A DNA stretch of 64,000 nucleotides from Planococcus antarcticus DSM 14505 (GCF_001687565.2 NZ_CP016534.2:1368501-1432500); one strand, 5' to 3'. Positions 19,181 through 28,273 are shown, counted from the first letter of the stretch. Notes: generated from the sequence alone by a model not told the origin. Numbers and translations are program-made.

Positions 19181-19220
19181 AAAAGAAAACCACCAGCGAA
19201 AGAGCTGGTGGTTTTCTTTT
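19181..19220 (+). terminator. ezrA terminator
   Basis: 17-base perfect stem AAAAGAAAACCACCAGC with its complement and a final T-run; it ends 13 bases before the nifZ start codon. Confidence 0.9.
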
Positions 19221-19233
19221 CGGAGGTGGTAAA

Positions 19234-20346
19234 ATGATTTATCTGGACAATAGTGCGACAACGCAGCCGAGAAAAGAAGTGCTCGATGCTTTTGTGAAAG
19301 TGAATGAGCAGTTTTATGCTAACCCAGCGTCGCTCCACATGCTCGGCAACCAAGCAGAGGATCTGCTGGAAACTGCGCGCAACCAACTGAAAGAGCAGCT
19401 GCAAATGGAGAGTGTCGTCTTTACTTCCGGCGGAACGGAAGCAAATAACCTGGCTTTGTTCGGCACAGCACGAAGCTACCAACACCGCGGCAAGCATATC
19501 GTAACAGCTCAGACGGAACATTCTTCCGTCTCAAATAGCCTCGCTGCATTGGAGCGGGAGGGCTTTAAAATAACACGTCTATCAGTCAATCATTCGGGTG
19601 AAATCAATGTCGATGAGTTGGAAAATTCGTTGCAAAGTGATACGATCCTGGTCTCCTTAATGCACGTCAATAATGAAATTGGAACTATCCATCCAGTTGC
19701 AGATATTGCACGTCTACTTAAAAAAAAGCGTATCTTTTTTCATGTGGATGCTGCACAAAGTATGGGTAAATTGGAATTTGATCCAACCGCATTGCCTGAT
19801 TTAATAACGATATCAGCACATAAAATTCATGGATTGAAAGGTAGTGGACTATTAGCGTATTCCGGAGTTGAATTGGAAACTATCCAGTATGGTGGCGGTC
19901 AAGAATCGGGAATACGCAGCGGTACCGTTTCTGTCCCAAATGCGGTGGCCTTAGCAAAAGCATTAAGATTAGCAGAGCCAAATCCGCTGTACAGAAAATG
20001 GAATCAAGACCTGCGCCAATTTTTTTCGGAATTTAACGGGGTAAAAATTGTTAGCCCCAAACAAGCCGCTGCTCATATTCTGGCGGTAGCGGTAAAAGGG
20101 GTAAAAGGCGAAATCCTGGTATCAGGTCTACAAAAAGAGTCAATCATTGTCTCTACTTCCAGCGCCTGTTCATCAAAGGGCGCTAATACAAGCCATGTTG
20201 TCCAGGCAATTGGCTTGCCTCGCGAATTCAAGGACGGCGTTATGCGAATCAGTTTTGGGAATTTTACCGAAGAACGGGACATTATCGCGCTACAAAGCGC
20301 ATTTCAGCGGGTTTACCGCATGATTAAAGGAGCTAACCATTTATGA
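19234..20346 (+). CDS. nifZ: Cysteine desulfurase (NifS/IscS type) partner of ThiI
   Basis: PLP enzyme that passes cysteine sulfur as persulfide. 370 residues: N-terminal YLDNSATTQPRKEV, the PLP lysine in SAHKIHGLKG, and the active-site cysteine in STSSACSSKG. The ATG lies 8 bases after CGGAGGTGG, and the stop overlaps the thiI start (ATGA). In B. subtilis the equivalent gene nifZ feeds ThiI for 4-thiouridine in tRNA; the coupled pair here implies the same. Confidence 0.94.
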   Translation: MIYLDNSATTQPRKEVLDAFVKVNEQFYANPASLHMLGNQAEDLLETARNQLKEQLQMESVVFTSGGTEANNLALFGTARSYQHRGKHIVTAQTEHSSVSNSLAALEREGFKITRLSVNHSGEINVDELENSLQSDTILVSLMHVNNEIGTIHPVADIARLLKKKRIFFHVDAAQSMGKLEFDPTALPDLITISAHKIHGLKGSGLLAYSGVELETIQYGGGQESGIRSGTVSVPNAVALAKALRLAEPNPLYRKWNQDLRQFFSEFNGVKIVSPKQAAAHILAVAVKGVKGEILVSGLQKESIIVSTSSACSSKGANTSHVVQAIGLPREFKDGVMRISFGNFTEERDIIALQSAFQRVYRMIKGANHL

Positions 20347-21545
20347 AAACCAATCAAATCCTCGTTCGTTATGGCGAGTTATCAACAAAAGGCAAAAATC
20401 GTAGTTCGTTCATCGGGCGGCTGCGCGACAATGTTAGGCAAACTTTTTCCGATTTACAACACATCCAGATCAAAGCGGAACGCGACCGGATGTTTATCAC
20501 GTCAGATAGTGAACAGGATTTGGCACAAGTAATTGAGCGCCTGCCGCAGGTCTTTGGTATCCAATCATTCAGCCCGGTGACTGCTTGTGAGCTAGATCTC
20601 GAAGCGATGAAAAAAACAGCGGAAGCGGTAATCGCGAAAATCCAAGATACTGATAAAAGTTTCAAAATATCTGTCAAGCGGCCATTCAAAAAATTTCCGC
20701 ATGAAAAACCCGAAATCATGAAAGAGCTCAGCTCTCATGTGCTGAGAATTTTTCCGGGTTTGAAGGTTCAGATGAAGGACCCTGAAATTGACTTGAAAGT
20801 AGAAGTGCGCGAAGAAGCAGTCTATATGATGGCAGAAGTCATTCAAGGGGCTGGAGGTTTGCCTGTGGGAGCTGGAGGCAAAGCCTTATTGATGCTGTCT
20901 GGCGGTCTGGACAGTCCAGTTGCGGGCTATCATATGCTGAAACGCGGCGTCCGGCTAGAAATGATCCATTTCTTCAGTCCACCGTTCACCAACGACCGGG
21001 CCAAGGAAAAAGTGTTTGACTTGGCTGACAAGTTGTCACAGTTCGGTTCATCCGTCAATCTGCACATTATCCCGTTCACCAAGCTGCAACAGGAAGTGCA
21101 TAAACAGGTGCCGGACAATATCACCATGACTTCAACTCGCCGAATGATGATGCGCGTTGCTGATCTGCTGATGGCTGAGACCAATTGCCGAGCCATCATT
21201 ACCGGAGAAAGCCTTGGCCAGGTTGCCAGCCAAACTTTGGAAAGTCTGCACGCCATCAATGCTGTGACAAATACGCCAATTCTGCGCCCATTGATCGCGA
21301 CGGACAAACTGGCAATCATCGATACGGCACAGCAGATTGGGACCTATGATATTTCCATTCGACCGTTTGAGGATTGCTGTACGATTTTTACGCCGGCAAA
21401 TCCGAAAACCAAACCGAAGCTTGAGAAAGTGGAGTACTACGAAAAATTTGTGTCATTCGATGAGTTAATCGAGGAAGCGGTAGCAGAACGAGAAATTATT
21501 AAGTTCCCGCGCGTCAAAGTAAATCAATTTGAAGATCTTCTATAA
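20343..21545 (+). CDS. thiI: tRNA 4-thiouridine synthetase ThiI
   Basis: Adenylates U8 of tRNA and inserts sulfur (s4U8, a near-UV sensor). 400 residues: N-terminal ferredoxin-like plus THUMP domain (to about 165), then a PP-loop pyrophosphatase domain with SGGLDSPVAGYHML. It lacks the C-terminal rhodanese domain of enterobacterial ThiI, as is usual in Bacilli, so sulfur must come directly from the neighbouring NifZ. Overlaps nifZ by four bases. Confidence 0.96.
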   Translation: MKTNQILVRYGELSTKGKNRSSFIGRLRDNVRQTFSDLQHIQIKAERDRMFITSDSEQDLAQVIERLPQVFGIQSFSPVTACELDLEAMKKTAEAVIAKIQDTDKSFKISVKRPFKKFPHEKPEIMKELSSHVLRIFPGLKVQMKDPEIDLKVEVREEAVYMMAEVIQGAGGLPVGAGGKALLMLSGGLDSPVAGYHMLKRGVRLEMIHFFSPPFTNDRAKEKVFDLADKLSQFGSSVNLHIIPFTKLQQEVHKQVPDNITMTSTRRMMMRVADLLMAETNCRAIITGESLGQVASQTLESLHAINAVTNTPILRPLIATDKLAIIDTAQQIGTYDISIRPFEDCCTIFTPANPKTKPKLEKVEYYEKFVSFDELIEEAVAEREIIKFPRVKVNQFEDLL

Positions 21546-21554
21546 AATGCTGAG

Positions 21555-21579
21555 CTGCCTTTTAAAGGCAGTTTTTTTA
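21555..21579 (+). terminator. thiI terminator
   Basis: Short stem CTGCCTTT with AAAGGCAG and T7. Confidence 0.75.
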
Positions 21580-21589
21580 TTGTTGAGAA

Positions 21590-21790
21590 GAGCGACGCTG
21601 TTGCACGTCGACCCGGTTGCTTTGGGCATGGCTCACGCGATGAACTGGGGAAGTCCACCTGATTCACCACTCCTCCATAGACGCTCCGGTGCTGGATCAA
21701 AGTAACGCAATTACGGTGCGTATGATGAGAAGTAGGTAAGCGGTACAGGAAATGCTCGTCAGCGATTGAGTATGCGCCCATGCTTCGTAT
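21590..21790. other. Unassigned GC-rich intergenic segment, possible repeat
   Basis: A GC-richer stretch between thiI and the acyl-CoA synthetase relic. The minus strand is open from 21781 to 21524, but the predicted peptide (starting MGAYSIADEHFLYR, rich in Arg, His and Ser) looks like translated repeat and runs through the thiI terminator. A gene is unlikely. The word GAAGTCCACCTG occurs here (about 21650) and again at about 22029 where the relic begins. The remaining 21800-22000 shows nothing recognisable. Confidence 0.3.
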
Positions 21791-21999
21791 AAGATTTGAA
21801 AATACAGGTTTAACGTTTTCACCTGAAGAGTATACGTTTCTATCTGAAGATTCAAATCGACATAAATATTGCTATGGAAATCCCAAGCACAAAAACTGCG
21901 CCCTCAACTCCCATTCTGGGGAGAAAACTAGAAGAAAGAGCGAAAAGTCTGCTTAGAAGCGATTTTTCCAGTTCGACTCACATAAAAAACTAAACAGAT

Positions 22000-22806
22000 T
22001 GATGCATTTATTCGCTGACACAGATCGAAGTCCACCTGTGAGGAATAATATGAAAATGGCGAAACAAAAAGATTTAGCGAACTATGATTTGTCCGCATTG
22101 CACAGCGCAGTATCTGCCGGGGAACCCCTAAACGTGGAAGTAATCAATGTCTTCCAGAATAATTACGGTCTGGAGGTTCGGGACGGCTATGGCCAGATGG
22201 AAAACAACTTGCTGGTGGGTGTTATGAAAGGCATGGAAGCCCGCATCGGTTCTATGGCAAACCGACACCCGGCAACCGTGAGGAGATCATTAACGACTTT
22301 AGCGAGTTGTGTGTGTTGGCGAAGTAGGAGATATCGAAGTCCATATAGACACACCGGCTTTATTCACGGAATACTTTAAAGATCCAGAACGTACTAAGAT
22401 GTAATTCTGCTGTGACTATTATGTAACCGGTGATAAAGGTTCGAAAGGTGATGCTGTCTATTTCTGGTTTGAAGATCGTGGAGACGATATCATCATTTCT
22501 TCCCGCTACACGATTTGCCCGTTCGAAGTGTAAGTCGCACCAATTAAGCATCCGGCTGTCCAAGAATGTGCACTCATCGGTGCGCCTGATGAAATACGCG
22601 GCACAATTGTCAAAGCTTTTGTGGTTATGGTAGAAGGCCATACCACTTCAAATGAATGGATGAAAGAACTGCAGAGTCACGTTAAGAGCTTGACTGCTCC
22701 ATATAAATATTCACATGCCATCGATTTCCGGACGGAATTGCCAAAAACGGCATCTTTAAAAATCAGGCGTGTAGAGCTGCGTCAACAGGAAAATCTAAAG
22801 AAATGA
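22000..22806 (+). pseudogene. Remnant of AMP-forming acyl-CoA (acetyl-CoA) synthetase
   Basis: Only the C-terminal half survives, and it is broken several times. Recognisable in order: YDLSALHSAVSAGEPLNVEV and VRDGYGQMEN in one frame; a one-base loss near 22257 (GSM-GKPTPGNR region); another shift near 22315; then VGDIEVHIDTPALF, YFWFEDRGDDIIISS, HPAVQECALIGAPDEIRGT and SHVKSLTAPYKY in a single frame interrupted by TAA at 22402 and TAA at 22531. The final stop is TGA 22804. The catalytic lysine motif reads PKTASLKIRR, with Gly replaced by Leu. The adenylate P-loop half is missing. It is a paralogue of the intact acsA, not a duplicate of it, judging by the different motif wording. Confidence 0.88.
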
Positions 22807-22947
22807 CCACAGTCGGAAAATGGCTTGAATCGGAATTATGAGCTGTATTTAACAGCTCTGATGCAACCATGACCGGCTGTTTTTTCTTTTGCCCTATTTT
22901 GTGTTTTCTTTTAGCGCTGTCCCGTCATTCATTGGAGTTTCTCTTTA

Positions 22948-22977
22948 TTTACTTTACATGTAATTTCAGCCTATAAT
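22948..22977 (+). promoter_or_regulatory. Putative SigA promoter of rarD
   Basis: -35-like TTTACT (22948-22953), 18-base spacer, consensus -10 TATAAT (22972-22977), about 55 bases before the start codon. Confidence 0.5.
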
Positions 22978-23030
22978 GAGACTGTTATTTCGAAATACAA
23001 AATATAATAAAGATTGGTGCGAGATGCAGG

Positions 23031-23948
23031 ATGACAGAGTCTAAAAAAGGTGTTTTAGTCATTATTTTAACGTATACATTATGGGGATTCATGCCGATTT
23101 TCTGGAAGCAGCTCGATCATGTTCCAGCAGATGAGATTCTGGCGGGGAGAATTATCTGGTCTTTCTTGTTTACCCTCGGTTTTATTCTTTTGATAAATGG
23201 AGGCCGCCAGCTATGGCTTGATTTGAAAATGCTATGGTCTTCCAAGAAGAAGTTCTTTTTATTGATGTTGGCATCGTTCCTGATTTCTGCAAACTGGTTT
23301 TTTTATGTCTATGCGGTTTCTCATGACCGAATTGTCGAAACGAGTCTGGGCTATTACATCAATCCGCTAATTTCCATGTTGTTGGGTGCGATCTTTCTGA
23401 AGGAAAAATTATCGCCTGCGATTAAAATCGCTTTTCTTTTAGCGGCAACCGGCGTTTTGATTTTAACTTTCTCTTTTGGCTCTTTGCCGTGGCTCGCACT
23501 GGGAATGGCCTTCAGTTTTGCTTTTTATGGACTAATCAAGAAAACCATTCGATTGGATGCTCTGCGCGGACTAGCGATTGAAACCTTGTTCGTTTTCCCG
23601 ATTGCCATCGCTTATTATGTCTATTTGATGTCGATTGATCGAGTGGCATTTTTACATATCGGGTTGACGACAGATGGTCTGTTGATTGCCAGTGGATTGG
23701 TTACCGCTTTGCCGTTATTGCTGTTTGCCATTGGAGCACCGTTGATTCCGATGTATATGATTGGATTCCTGCAATACATCGCTCCTTCACTGATGTTGTT
23801 AATTGGCGTCTTCATTTATGGGGAAGCTTTTGATGCTGTAGATATCATTTCTTTCTCATTGATTTGGAGTGCTTTAATCCTTTTCACTTCCTCGAAATTC
23901 ATAGAGGCTCGAGGAATTCGAAAGGCTAACCGGAAAGTTTCTGTTTAG
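23031..23948 (+). CDS. rarD: RarD-type EamA-family membrane transporter
   Basis: 305 residues, about ten membrane helices. The N terminus KKGVLVIILTYTLWGFMPIFWK and ETSLGYYINPL are typical of RarD (chloramphenicol-sensitive protein) in the drug/metabolite transporter superfamily. The substrate is unknown. The ribosome site is weak (GATGCAGG). A single gene with its own promoter; no neighbour hints at a function. Confidence 0.88.
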   Translation: MTESKKGVLVIILTYTLWGFMPIFWKQLDHVPADEILAGRIIWSFLFTLGFILLINGGRQLWLDLKMLWSSKKKFFLLMLASFLISANWFFYVYAVSHDRIVETSLGYYINPLISMLLGAIFLKEKLSPAIKIAFLLAATGVLILTFSFGSLPWLALGMAFSFAFYGLIKKTIRLDALRGLAIETLFVFPIAIAYYVYLMSIDRVAFLHIGLTTDGLLIASGLVTALPLLLFAIGAPLIPMYMIGFLQYIAPSLMLLIGVFIYGEAFDAVDIISFSLIWSALILFTSSKFIEARGIRKANRKVSV

Positions 23949-24024
23949 ATTTTCTTTTCCAACGAAACATTTGACGGTGTTTCCCGTATAGTAAAGAGTA
24001 GAAACCAAGGAGGGAATTGCACAG

Positions 24025-25038
24025 ATGAATACAAAACGATGGATCGCTTTAGTAGTAGCTGCAGCCGTATTAGGAATTTCGTTGGTTATCAACTCAGCCT
24101 TCGCTTTTCTTCAAAGTGGATTTGGTGAAAGTGTTGATGAGTTGATGGCAACTACTGAGTCAAGTATCTCGGAAGTTGTTATAGAAGATGGGGATTTTGA
24201 TAACCGTGTGGCAGTTTTGAATGTAGACGGCGTCATCCAGGACACTGGAGAGGCATCATCGCTTTTTGGAACAGCGGGCTATAACCATTCTTTCTTTATG
24301 GAACAATTGGAAAACGTTAAAGAAGACCCTAGCGTAAAAGCCGTTGTACTTACGGTGAACTCACCGGGTGGCGGAGTTGTAGAGTCAGCAGAAATTTACG
24401 ACAAGATCACTGAAATCCAGGAAGAAACCGATAAACCTTTTTACGTTTCGATGGGAGCGACAGCTGCATCGGGCGGCTATTATATTGCCGCACCAGCCGA
24501 TAAGATTTTTGTGAATGAAGAAACTTTGACCGGCTCGATCGGAGTGATCATGCAGAGCGTCAATTATGGCGAACTGGCAGAAAATCTGGGTGTAGATTTT
24601 GTCACTATCAAGTCTGGCCCTTACAAAGACATCATGAGTCCGACGCGTGATATGACAGAGGATGAACGCGCACTTCTTCAAGAGATGCTGGATGATTCAT
24701 ATGAGTCATTTGTTGATGTTATTGAAGAAGGCCGTGACATGACAGAAGCAGAAGTCAAAGCTGTTGCAGATGGGCGTGTTATGAATGGCCGTCAAGCAGT
24801 AGAAGTGAATTTAGCGGATGATTTTGGGTTTGAAGAAGATGTTATTGAGCAGGTAAAAACCGATTTTGATCTAGGCAATGCAGAAGTATTCCAATATGGG
24901 GCTTCAGAAGGATGGGGCTCACTTTTATCGATGAAAGTGAATTCGTTCTTCGGAAATGACATTGAAACACAAATGATTTCAAAATTACTTACTGAATACA
25001 GTTCTCCGCGTATGATGTATTTATACGGTGATAAATAA
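24025..25038 (+). CDS. sppA: Signal peptide peptidase SppA
   Basis: Membrane serine protease that degrades cleaved signal peptides and, in B. subtilis, helps in lantibiotic resistance. 337 residues, the short Gram-positive form. An N-terminal membrane anchor (about 5-27) precedes a ClpP-fold domain with NSPGGGVVESAEI, the nucleophile serine in TAASGGYYIAAPADKI, and the general-base lysine in IKSGPYKDIMSP. A ribosome site AAGGAGGG precedes the ATG. It is followed 9 bases later by yteJ, the same pair as in Bacillus. Confidence 0.95.
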   Translation: MNTKRWIALVVAAAVLGISLVINSAFAFLQSGFGESVDELMATTESSISEVVIEDGDFDNRVAVLNVDGVIQDTGEASSLFGTAGYNHSFFMEQLENVKEDPSVKAVVLTVNSPGGGVVESAEIYDKITEIQEETDKPFYVSMGATAASGGYYIAAPADKIFVNEETLTGSIGVIMQSVNYGELAENLGVDFVTIKSGPYKDIMSPTRDMTEDERALLQEMLDDSYESFVDVIEEGRDMTEAEVKAVADGRVMNGRQAVEVNLADDFGFEEDVIEQVKTDFDLGNAEVFQYGASEGWGSLLSMKVNSFFGNDIETQMISKLLTEYSSPRMMYLYGDK

Positions 25039-25047
25039 GGAGGGACC

Positions 25048-25629
25048 ATGATGACAGACCACAAAACGAATGAAACAGCAGAAGAAGTGCAAGTCGCACC
25101 ACATCGTCCCGACACACCGAGCTACGAGGAAGTTCTTTTTTACGAACGGAAACCGGCTGGATTTTGGGTGCGGTTCTGGGCTTATTTAATTGATCTTCTG
25201 GTTATTGCGGGGCTTATATCAATTTTGATCAAGCCGGTATTTGCACTGATCGGACTAGAAACGAGCGACATGCCTTGGTATGCGCCATATGCCATTTTGT
25301 CAGCCGTCGTCTTCTATGGTTATTTTATCTTAATGACAAAATTTTTCACTCAAACTGTTGGGAAGATGATTATGGGCATCCGAGTAGTGTCCTTGAAGTC
25401 AGATAATATGTCATGGATGACGCTGCTGTTCCGTGAATGGATCGGCCGCTTCATTTCAGTGACCATTTTGCCGCTCTACTGGATTGTCGGCTTTACACCG
25501 TTAAAACAGGGAATCCACGATTATATTGCAGATACGACAGTAGTACACGAAGAATCTTTCAGAAAAAACAAGCTGGTACAGAAGAAACGCCCAGATAGGT
25601 CTGGGTTGCATGAAACCCGAGCCTTTTAG
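25048..25629 (+). CDS. yteJ: RDD-family membrane protein YteJ
   Basis: 193 residues. After a hydrophilic N terminus, an RDD domain starts at FWVRFWAYLIDLLVIAGLI with three or four membrane helices and the conserved FTQTVGKMIMGIRVVSL motif. In B. subtilis YteJ acts with SppA as its inhibitor. The tandem arrangement, separated by 9 bases and with its own AAGGAGGG site, supports the same partnership. A decayed RDD relative lies at 27556. Confidence 0.88.
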   Translation: MMTDHKTNETAEEVQVAPHRPDTPSYEEVLFYERKPAGFWVRFWAYLIDLLVIAGLISILIKPVFALIGLETSDMPWYAPYAILSAVVFYGYFILMTKFFTQTVGKMIMGIRVVSLKSDNMSWMTLLFREWIGRFISVTILPLYWIVGFTPLKQGIHDYIADTTVVHEESFRKNKLVQKKRPDRSGLHETRAF

Positions 25630-25664
25630 TATGATGAAGGTACGATGAAAGGGAGGCGTTTTGA

Positions 25665-26171
25665 TTGGTACAAATCACATTCAAGAAAAACCCTGTTACC
25701 TTACCAAATAAAGAAGTAAAAGTTGGAGATCAGGCTCCGGAATTTTCGGTCTTATGGACTGACTTAAAACCAGTAACATTGCAAGATACTGCTGGAAAGA
25801 TTCGATTGATCAGCGTGGTCCCATCGCTGGATACTGGCGTTTGCTCGGACCAGACGAGACGCTTTAGCGATGAAGCTGCTTCTTTAGGCGATAACGTAGC
25901 AGTATTGACCATTTCAGCCGATTTGCCATTTGCACAAAAACGCTGGACAGAGATCAACAAAGTTGATGCACTTACTACTTTGTCGGATCATCGGGACTTA
26001 TCATTCGGAGAAGCCTATGGTGTGACGATGCAGGAACTTCGGCTTCTGGCCCGTTCAATCTTCGTCATAGATGAAAATGACAAAATCGCATACGTGGAAT
26101 ATGTTCCTGAAGGAACTGACCATCCTGATTACGAAAAGGCATTGGATGCAGTAAAAGAATTAACAAAATAA
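25665..26171 (+). CDS. tpx: Thiol peroxidase (Tpx family), lacking the resolving cysteine
   Basis: Peroxiredoxin that reduces hydroperoxides. 168 residues starting with TTG (GGGAGG 9 bases upstream); this start aligns with homologues and no ATG is available. The peroxidatic Cys60 lies in SLDTGVCSDQTRRF, and the rest is typical (SADLPFAQKRW, LSDHRDLSFGEAYGV, LRLLARSIFVID). Atypical 2-Cys Tpx enzymes carry the resolving cysteine about 34 residues later (RWCG or RFCG); here that position is Thr95 (KRWTEIN), and Cys60 is the only cysteine in the protein. A one-Cys mechanism with an external thiol is implied. Confidence 0.93.
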   Translation: MVQITFKKNPVTLPNKEVKVGDQAPEFSVLWTDLKPVTLQDTAGKIRLISVVPSLDTGVCSDQTRRFSDEAASLGDNVAVLTISADLPFAQKRWTEINKVDALTTLSDHRDLSFGEAYGVTMQELRLLARSIFVIDENDKIAYVEYVPEGTDHPDYEKALDAVKELTK

Positions 26172-26176
26172 TACTA

Positions 26177-26205
26177 GAAACCCACTCTTTTGAGTGGGTT
26201 TCCTT
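26177..26205 (+). terminator. tpx terminator
   Basis: Perfect stem GAAACCCACTC with GAGTGGGTTTC, loop TTTT. Confidence 0.8.
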
Positions 26206-26223
26206 ATTGAGGACGGCGAAAGC

Positions 26224-27147
26224 ATGAATTCAACGATGGAAAAGACTTTTTATTTTATTGACAACCACACTACAAAAATTCAAAAAGAGCAGGAAAATGC
26301 ATATTTGGAGAGCTTGCTGACAACTACTGAAAATTGGCTGGATGGTTTGATTAAGCCAGAAGCAGGAGCCAGTAAAGAAGATATTCGAAAAGCGCTCCAA
26401 CTAGCTGTTCTAAAAGGAATGAAAGAACATATTCAGCCGCATCATCAAATGACCCCTGACGCGCTTGGCCTATTGGTCGGCTATTTGGTGGAATTGTTTG
26501 TGAAAAAAGAACAGGCTGTCATTTTGGATCCGGCTGTCGGAACCGGCAACTTGCTGCTGACGGTTATGAATTACTTGGATGGGCGTTTGACAGGAGCGGG
26601 CGTAGAACTGGACGACTTGTTGATCCGTCTGGCTTCAAACGCTGGCAATTTGGTAGAACAGCCCATCACCTTCTATTTGCAAGATGCCCTGCAGCCTTTA
26701 TTGATCGATCCCGTGGATGTCGTCGTTTCGGATTTGCCAGTGGGCTATTACCCCGACGAAGAAACAGCCGCAACCTACGAATTGAAAGCGGATGAAGGCA
26801 TGTCCTATGCGCACCATTTGTTTATCGAGCAATCATTAAAGCACACGGCTGAAGGCGGTTATTTGTTTTTCATCGTTCCAAAAGCCCTATTCGAATCAGC
26901 ACAAGCCAGTCAATTGCACAGCTTTCTGAAAAAATATGCTCATATTCAATCTGTCATGGAATTGCCAGAAAGCCTATTCAAGAACGCGGCTCACGCCAAA
27001 GGAATTCTAGTGCTACAAAAAAAACAGCAAGGCGTCAAAGCACCAAAAGAAGTCTTGCTGGCGCGGGTTCCGAATATGTCGAAGCCGGAATCGATGTCTC
27101 AATTCTTTTCACAGGTTACAGGATGGTTTAAAGAAAACAAGCAATAA
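26224..27147 (+). CDS. ytxK: N6-methyltransferase-like protein YtxK
   Basis: 307 residues. A helical N terminus (about 1-95) precedes a class I SAM-methyltransferase domain with DPAVGTGNLLLTV (SAM loop) and VVSDLPVGYYP in place of the NPPF/DPPY catalytic motif. The family resembles adenine N6-methyltransferases, but its target is unknown. The ATG at 26224 follows GAGGACGG; the frame extends upstream to 26194, but that start lies inside the tpx terminator. In Bacillus ytxK precedes ackA; here no ackA follows. Confidence 0.85.
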   Translation: MNSTMEKTFYFIDNHTTKIQKEQENAYLESLLTTTENWLDGLIKPEAGASKEDIRKALQLAVLKGMKEHIQPHHQMTPDALGLLVGYLVELFVKKEQAVILDPAVGTGNLLLTVMNYLDGRLTGAGVELDDLLIRLASNAGNLVEQPITFYLQDALQPLLIDPVDVVVSDLPVGYYPDEETAATYELKADEGMSYAHHLFIEQSLKHTAEGGYLFFIVPKALFESAQASQLHSFLKKYAHIQSVMELPESLFKNAAHAKGILVLQKKQQGVKAPKEVLLARVPNMSKPESMSQFFSQVTGWFKENKQ

Positions 27148-27223
27148 ATCAGCTTATTTATGCTATACTAAAGTTATAAAAACATCCATGTGCACTATTT
27201 TTTGATGAAAAGAGGGATGCGCA

Positions 27224-27409
27224 ATGACTGAGTCAAATGAAGCGCCGAAAAAGGTCAGTCTTCAAGAAGCTGTAAAACGTCAATTAGAAGCTAAGAAAAA
27301 CCAAGCTTCAGACAAACAATCTGGCGGCAACGGTTCACTATCGACTAAAAAGATGAAGAGCCAGCAAACGAAGAAAGTTAGCAACAACCGCCGCAAAATG
27401 GGTACGTAA
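27224..27409 (+). CDS. Small basic hypothetical protein
   Basis: 61 residues, with Lys, Gln, Ser and Asn dominant, no cysteine and no hydrophobic segment; probably disordered. N terminus MTESNEAPKKVSLQEAVKRQ, C terminus ending NNRRKMGT. It has a good AAGAGGG ribosome site 7 bases before the ATG and its own downstream terminator, which supports a real gene. No function assigned. Confidence 0.7.
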   Translation: MTESNEAPKKVSLQEAVKRQLEAKKNQASDKQSGGNGSLSTKKMKSQQTKKVSNNRRKMGT

Positions 27410-27440
27410 CGAGTAATTGCTCGTATTCAGGTAGTTGATG

Positions 27441-27473
27441 AAAAGGCAGGGGAACTTATCCCTTGCCTTTTTT
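27441..27473 (+). terminator. Terminator of small basic protein gene
   Basis: Stem AAAAGGCAGGGG with CCCTTGCCTTTT and T-run. Confidence 0.8.
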
Positions 27474-27555
27474 CTTTGTGCAAAAAAGAGTGAATTTCTC
27501 CAACATAATTTGTTTTTTTATTAGAATATTCGATTAATTGGGAAGGGAAATGAAC

Positions 27556-28041
27556 GATATGCAGACAAATCAAAAGCATGCTTAAAGATCCACCACCTTT
27601 CAAGCAGATTGCGAGAATTTTTTTGGACTTTACCGTGTGGCGCTGGGTTATACAGCTTCTGAAGATTTTCCTGTTGACAAGGCAAGCAGTATTTCCTGTA
27701 GAAATCTAAAAGCAGATTTTCACTGCGATATCTACGTAGGTAAACGAAAAACGCGCATTCGTGTAGCGGATGAAAACAATCGGCCAGTTTCTTTTTACCG
27801 ATCAACCTTTCGGATAGCATTGAAATTTTTGCCGTGGGAACTATCCCATTTCATGGCCTACCGAATGATTTATTTAGAAGACGGAGAGAGGCTGCCCTTG
27901 GACTATTTAATTGGCGGATTGGTATACGCATTGATCTTGCTGTATGTTCTTATCACCATCTTCACAAAGAACAAGCAGTCATTTTATAACCGTTTAACGA
28001 AAACCTGTGTCGTGAAATCAATTTTTCCTGAAAACTATTGA
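27556..28041 (+). pseudogene. Decayed RDD-family membrane protein
   Basis: The C-terminal half of an RDD domain is readable from about 27637: VGKRKTRIRVADENNRPVSF, ALKFLPWELSHF, a membrane segment LPLDYLIGGLVYALILLYVL, and SFYNRLTKTCVVKS. The 5' part is shifted: FKQIARIFLDFTVWRW and further helix-like residues lie in another frame, and the initial frame from ATG 27559 meets TAA after eight codons. No intact start with ribosome site exists. It is probably a relic distinct from yteJ. Confidence 0.65.
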
Positions 28042-28093
28042 CTTGCAAGGGAGAACTGGTAGAATCTATCTCAATATACTTTTAATAAAAGCT

Positions 28094-28247
28094 CTATAAG
28101 TTGAACTATAGAAATAGATTTTTCAATTGGATGAGAATGAACGAACGAAAAAATCTTTCCAGATAGACAGTTTGGGCACACAGGATGTGGGTCATGCAGC
28201 TGGTTTGCGGAATATCGATAAGTTGAAATCAGTAGTTCAACCTATAT
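28094..28247. repeat. MITE-like repeat, short copy B
   Basis: The left end CTATAAGTTGAACTATAG and the right end read on the minus strand ATATAGGTTGAACTACT are inverted repeats, matching the ends of the 1152-1566 element. Internal similarity includes AAAAAATC, TCCAGA and TGTGGGTCAT. It lies directly upstream of the nhaC T-box promoter. Confidence 0.55.
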
Positions 28248-28264
28248 GGTTTATCAATGTATTT

Positions 28265-28270
28265 TATAAT
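28265..28270 (+). promoter_or_regulatory. Putative -10 box for the nhaC T-box leader
   Basis: TATAAT occurs about 6 bases before the base of T-box stem I. No good -35 sequence was found; any -35 would lie inside the end of the MITE-like repeat. Confidence 0.4.
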
Positions 28271-28273
28271 AAT

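Noticed and set aside
21524..21781. 85-codon minus-strand frame after thiI
   Set aside because: Reads through the thiI terminator and into the thiI 3' end, has an unusual Arg/His/Ser composition and no family I recognise; more likely translated repeat.
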